A stretch of DNA of 16,639 bases from NCBI GenBank assembly GCA_946408865.1, contig CAMJTZ010000027.1, positions 1 through 16,639 on the forward strand, written 5' to 3'. Origin of the DNA: an uncultured Clostridia bacterium. GTDB lineage: Bacteria; Bacillota_A; Clostridia; Christensenellales; Aristaeellaceae. Under the pieces are notes generated by a model that was not told the origin of the DNA, did not search any database, and saw only the letters and a program-made list of their open reading frames with translations. Made by a program: the position numbers and the translations under genes. Below, one piece after another: positions 15,543-16,639 of this stretch. Position 1 is the stretch's first letter, and each line of letters starts with the position of its first letter.

Positions 15543-16493
15543 ATGACAGATATGTATCCTTTGGTGATGAGTCCTTATTTCCGGTCCGGGGAGAGCACAC
15601 CCTGGGGCGGAACCGCACTGAAAGAGAAATACGGCAAGAATACGCCGGATGAAATTACCGGTGAAAGCCTGGAGATTTCCGTGCTTCCGGGCCATGAAAG
15701 CCGTGTGATGAACGGCGCATACAAAGGGGAAACGCTGCAGGAAGTCTTCACACTGCAGGGGGAGCAGCTGACGGGAAAGCAGGGAAAGGATTTTCCGCTG
15801 ATGCTCAAGCTGCTTGACGCGCGCAGGGACCTGTCCGTGCAGGTGCATCCGGATGACGCCTACGCACTGACGCATGAAGGAAAATTCGGAAAAAGCGAGG
15901 CGTGGTATATCCTGGACGCGGAGCCCGGCGCCAGGCTGGTATACGGCGTCGACGCAGAAGGCGAAAAACTGCGGGCGATTGTGGAAGCCGGCCGGCTGGA
16001 AGAGCATCTGCATTGGGTGGAAGCCCGTCCGGGCGATGTGTTTTACATTCCGAGCGGAACGGTTCACGCACTTGGCTCCGGGATTCAGTGTTATGAGATC
16101 CAGCAGTCCAGCGACGTGACCTACCGCTTCTGGGACTGGAACAGGACGGGGAAGGACGGAAAGCCGCGGGAGCTGCATCTCCGTAAAGCCCTGGATGTTT
16201 CGAGGACGGGAAGGCTGCCGGAGCAGCGTGCAGAGCAGGTGATCCGCGCGGAAGGAGGGAAGATGACGCTGCTGGTCAGCGATCCGCATTTCCGGCTGTA
16301 CGCGGCGGATCTGGACGGAACCTTTTCCCTGCCCGCAGGGGAGATGCTGTTTGTGACGCCGACGGCGGGTTGCACCCTGCAGTGGGAGGATAACGGTCTG
16401 GAACTCGCAGCGTGGCAGAGCGCGCTGATTCCGGCGTGCATGAGCGAAACAAAAATATCCGGCAGCGGCAGGGTACTGGTGTCCTGTGCCTGA
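15543..16493 (+). CDS. manA: Mannose-6-phosphate isomerase, class I
   Basis: The 316-residue cytoplasmic enzyme interconverts mannose 6-phosphate and fructose 6-phosphate. It links mannose use to glycolysis and supplies precursors for mannosylated polymers. The length matches the short Bacillus-type ManA (about 315 residues). Visible cupin metal ligands are Q100 and H102 in QVHPDD, E119 in KSEAWY and H175 in PSGTVHAL. YRFWDWNR follows at about 195-202, with the active-site Arg region. PWGG near the N terminus is also typical. The start at 15543 has AGGGAG 6 nt upstream; the next ATG at 15552 is too far from that site. The gene has its own promoter and a promoter lies directly after its stop, so it may be transcribed alone. 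No terminator is obvious after it. Confidence 0.95.
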   Translation: MTDMYPLVMSPYFRSGESTPWGGTALKEKYGKNTPDEITGESLEISVLPGHESRVMNGAYKGETLQEVFTLQGEQLTGKQGKDFPLMLKLLDARRDLSVQVHPDDAYALTHEGKFGKSEAWYILDAEPGARLVYGVDAEGEKLRAIVEAGRLEEHLHWVEARPGDVFYIPSGTVHALGSGIQCYEIQQSSDVTYRFWDWNRTGKDGKPRELHLRKALDVSRTGRLPEQRAEQVIRAEGGKMTLLVSDPHFRLYAADLDGTFSLPAGEMLFVTPTAGCTLQWEDNGLELAAWQSALIPACMSETKISGSGRVLVSCA

Positions 16494-16529
16494 CGGAAAA
16501 GTTGTTCGGAAAAAAACATACAAAAGGGA

Positions 16530-16558
16530 TTGACAAAGCCTCCGGCATAGATTAAACT
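16530..16558 (+). promoter_or_regulatory. Predicted promoter of the gene at the right edge
   Basis: TTGACA at 16530-16535 and TAAACT at 16553-16558 are 17 bp apart. Transcription would start near 16565, directly before the palindrome at 16570-16587. The promoter lies 37 bp after the manA stop. Confidence 0.7.
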
Positions 16559-16569
16559 GTAAACAACAA

Positions 16570-16587
16570 AGGTTAACATGTTAACCT
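16570..16587. promoter_or_regulatory. Perfect 18-bp palindrome, probable repressor operator
   Basis: AGGTTAACATGTTAACCT is its own reverse complement. It sits about +5 to +22 relative to the predicted start, where a bound dimeric repressor would block transcription. The gap between the two halves is too short for an RNA hairpin, so a DNA operator is the better reading. I cannot name the regulator family; the centre is ATG-CAT-like (ACATGT), not the central CG usual for LacI-family operators. Confidence 0.7.
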
Positions 16588-16610
16588 AAAATGCAAGAGG
16601 AGGATAAACC

Positions 16611-16639
16611 ATAAAGAAACTGTTTTCCCTGATCCTGGC
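16611..16639 (+). CDS. Start of a probable exported protein, 3'-partial, apparent ATA start codon
   Basis: AGGAGG at 16598-16603 is followed after 7 nt by ATA AAG AAA CTG TTT TCC CTG ATC CTG, reading (I/M)KKLFSLIL. This is a classic signal-peptide beginning: two Lys, then a hydrophobic run. The codon in the start position is ATA, which is rarely used for initiation. No ATG, GTG or TTG in this frame lies at a suitable distance before the window ends; the CTG at 16620 is a poor alternative. With an operator-like palindrome upstream and manA before it, a sugar-binding lipoprotein of an ABC transporter is one plausible identity, but only nine codons are visible. The product is therefore not assigned. 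Confidence 0.55.

Noticed and set aside
1..16639. CRISPR array, transposon, prophage or defence island
   Set aside because: The only direct repeat arrays are coding repeats of the surface protein. No spacer-repeat structure, transposase, integrase, terminal inverted repeats or phage genes were seen.

Overview
The window looks like chromosomal DNA from a moderately GC-rich member of the Bacillota, probably an uncultured gut- or rumen-type clostridium. The reasons are strong GGAGG ribosome binding sites 6-8 nt before starts, TTGACA/TATAAT-like promoters with 17-bp spacers, and a giant modular secreted protein built from domains typical of clostridial surface proteins. It also has an SstT-type serine/threonine symporter, a GMP synthetase without its amidotransferase half, and a Bacillus-type class I mannose-6-phosphate isomerase. 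Taxonomy is inference; there is no rRNA or marker gene here.

Layout. (1) Positions 1-8948, + strand: one enormous open frame that enters from the left edge. It encodes about 2980 visible residues of an extracellular protein: Pro/Glu-rich tandem repeats, a beta-sandwich-like region, two beta-helix modules with AGIGG repeats, a Cys/His cluster, Ig-, fibronectin- and InlB-like repeats, and an unrecognised C-terminal domain. (2) 9082-10254, +: a secreted TPR protein with its own promoter, ending at a clear terminator at 10384-10409. (3) 10481-11761, -: sstT, convergent with the TPR gene. (4) 11886-13892, -: a 7TM-PAS-PAS-GGDEF diguanylate cyclase split by one in-frame TAG. (5) 13893-14279: 387 bp without a gene, rich in hairpins. 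(6) 14280-15266, -: stand-alone GMP synthetase ATP-PPase subunit (guaA). (7) 15267-15542: divergent promoter region. (8) 15543-16493, +: manA. (9) 16494-16639: promoter, a perfect 18-bp palindrome, a ribosome binding site, and the first codons of a probable exported protein whose apparent start codon is ATA rather than ATG.

The genes do not form one pathway. Each transcription unit appears to have its own signals. manA and the gene starting at the right edge may both belong to sugar uptake and use, which is inference from proximity and from the operator-like palindrome. I see no CRISPR array, transposase, integrase, phage gene, tRNA or rRNA. The observations most worth following up are the amber-interrupted diguanylate cyclase, the ATA start with its palindromic operator, and the architecture of the giant protein with no visible wall anchor.
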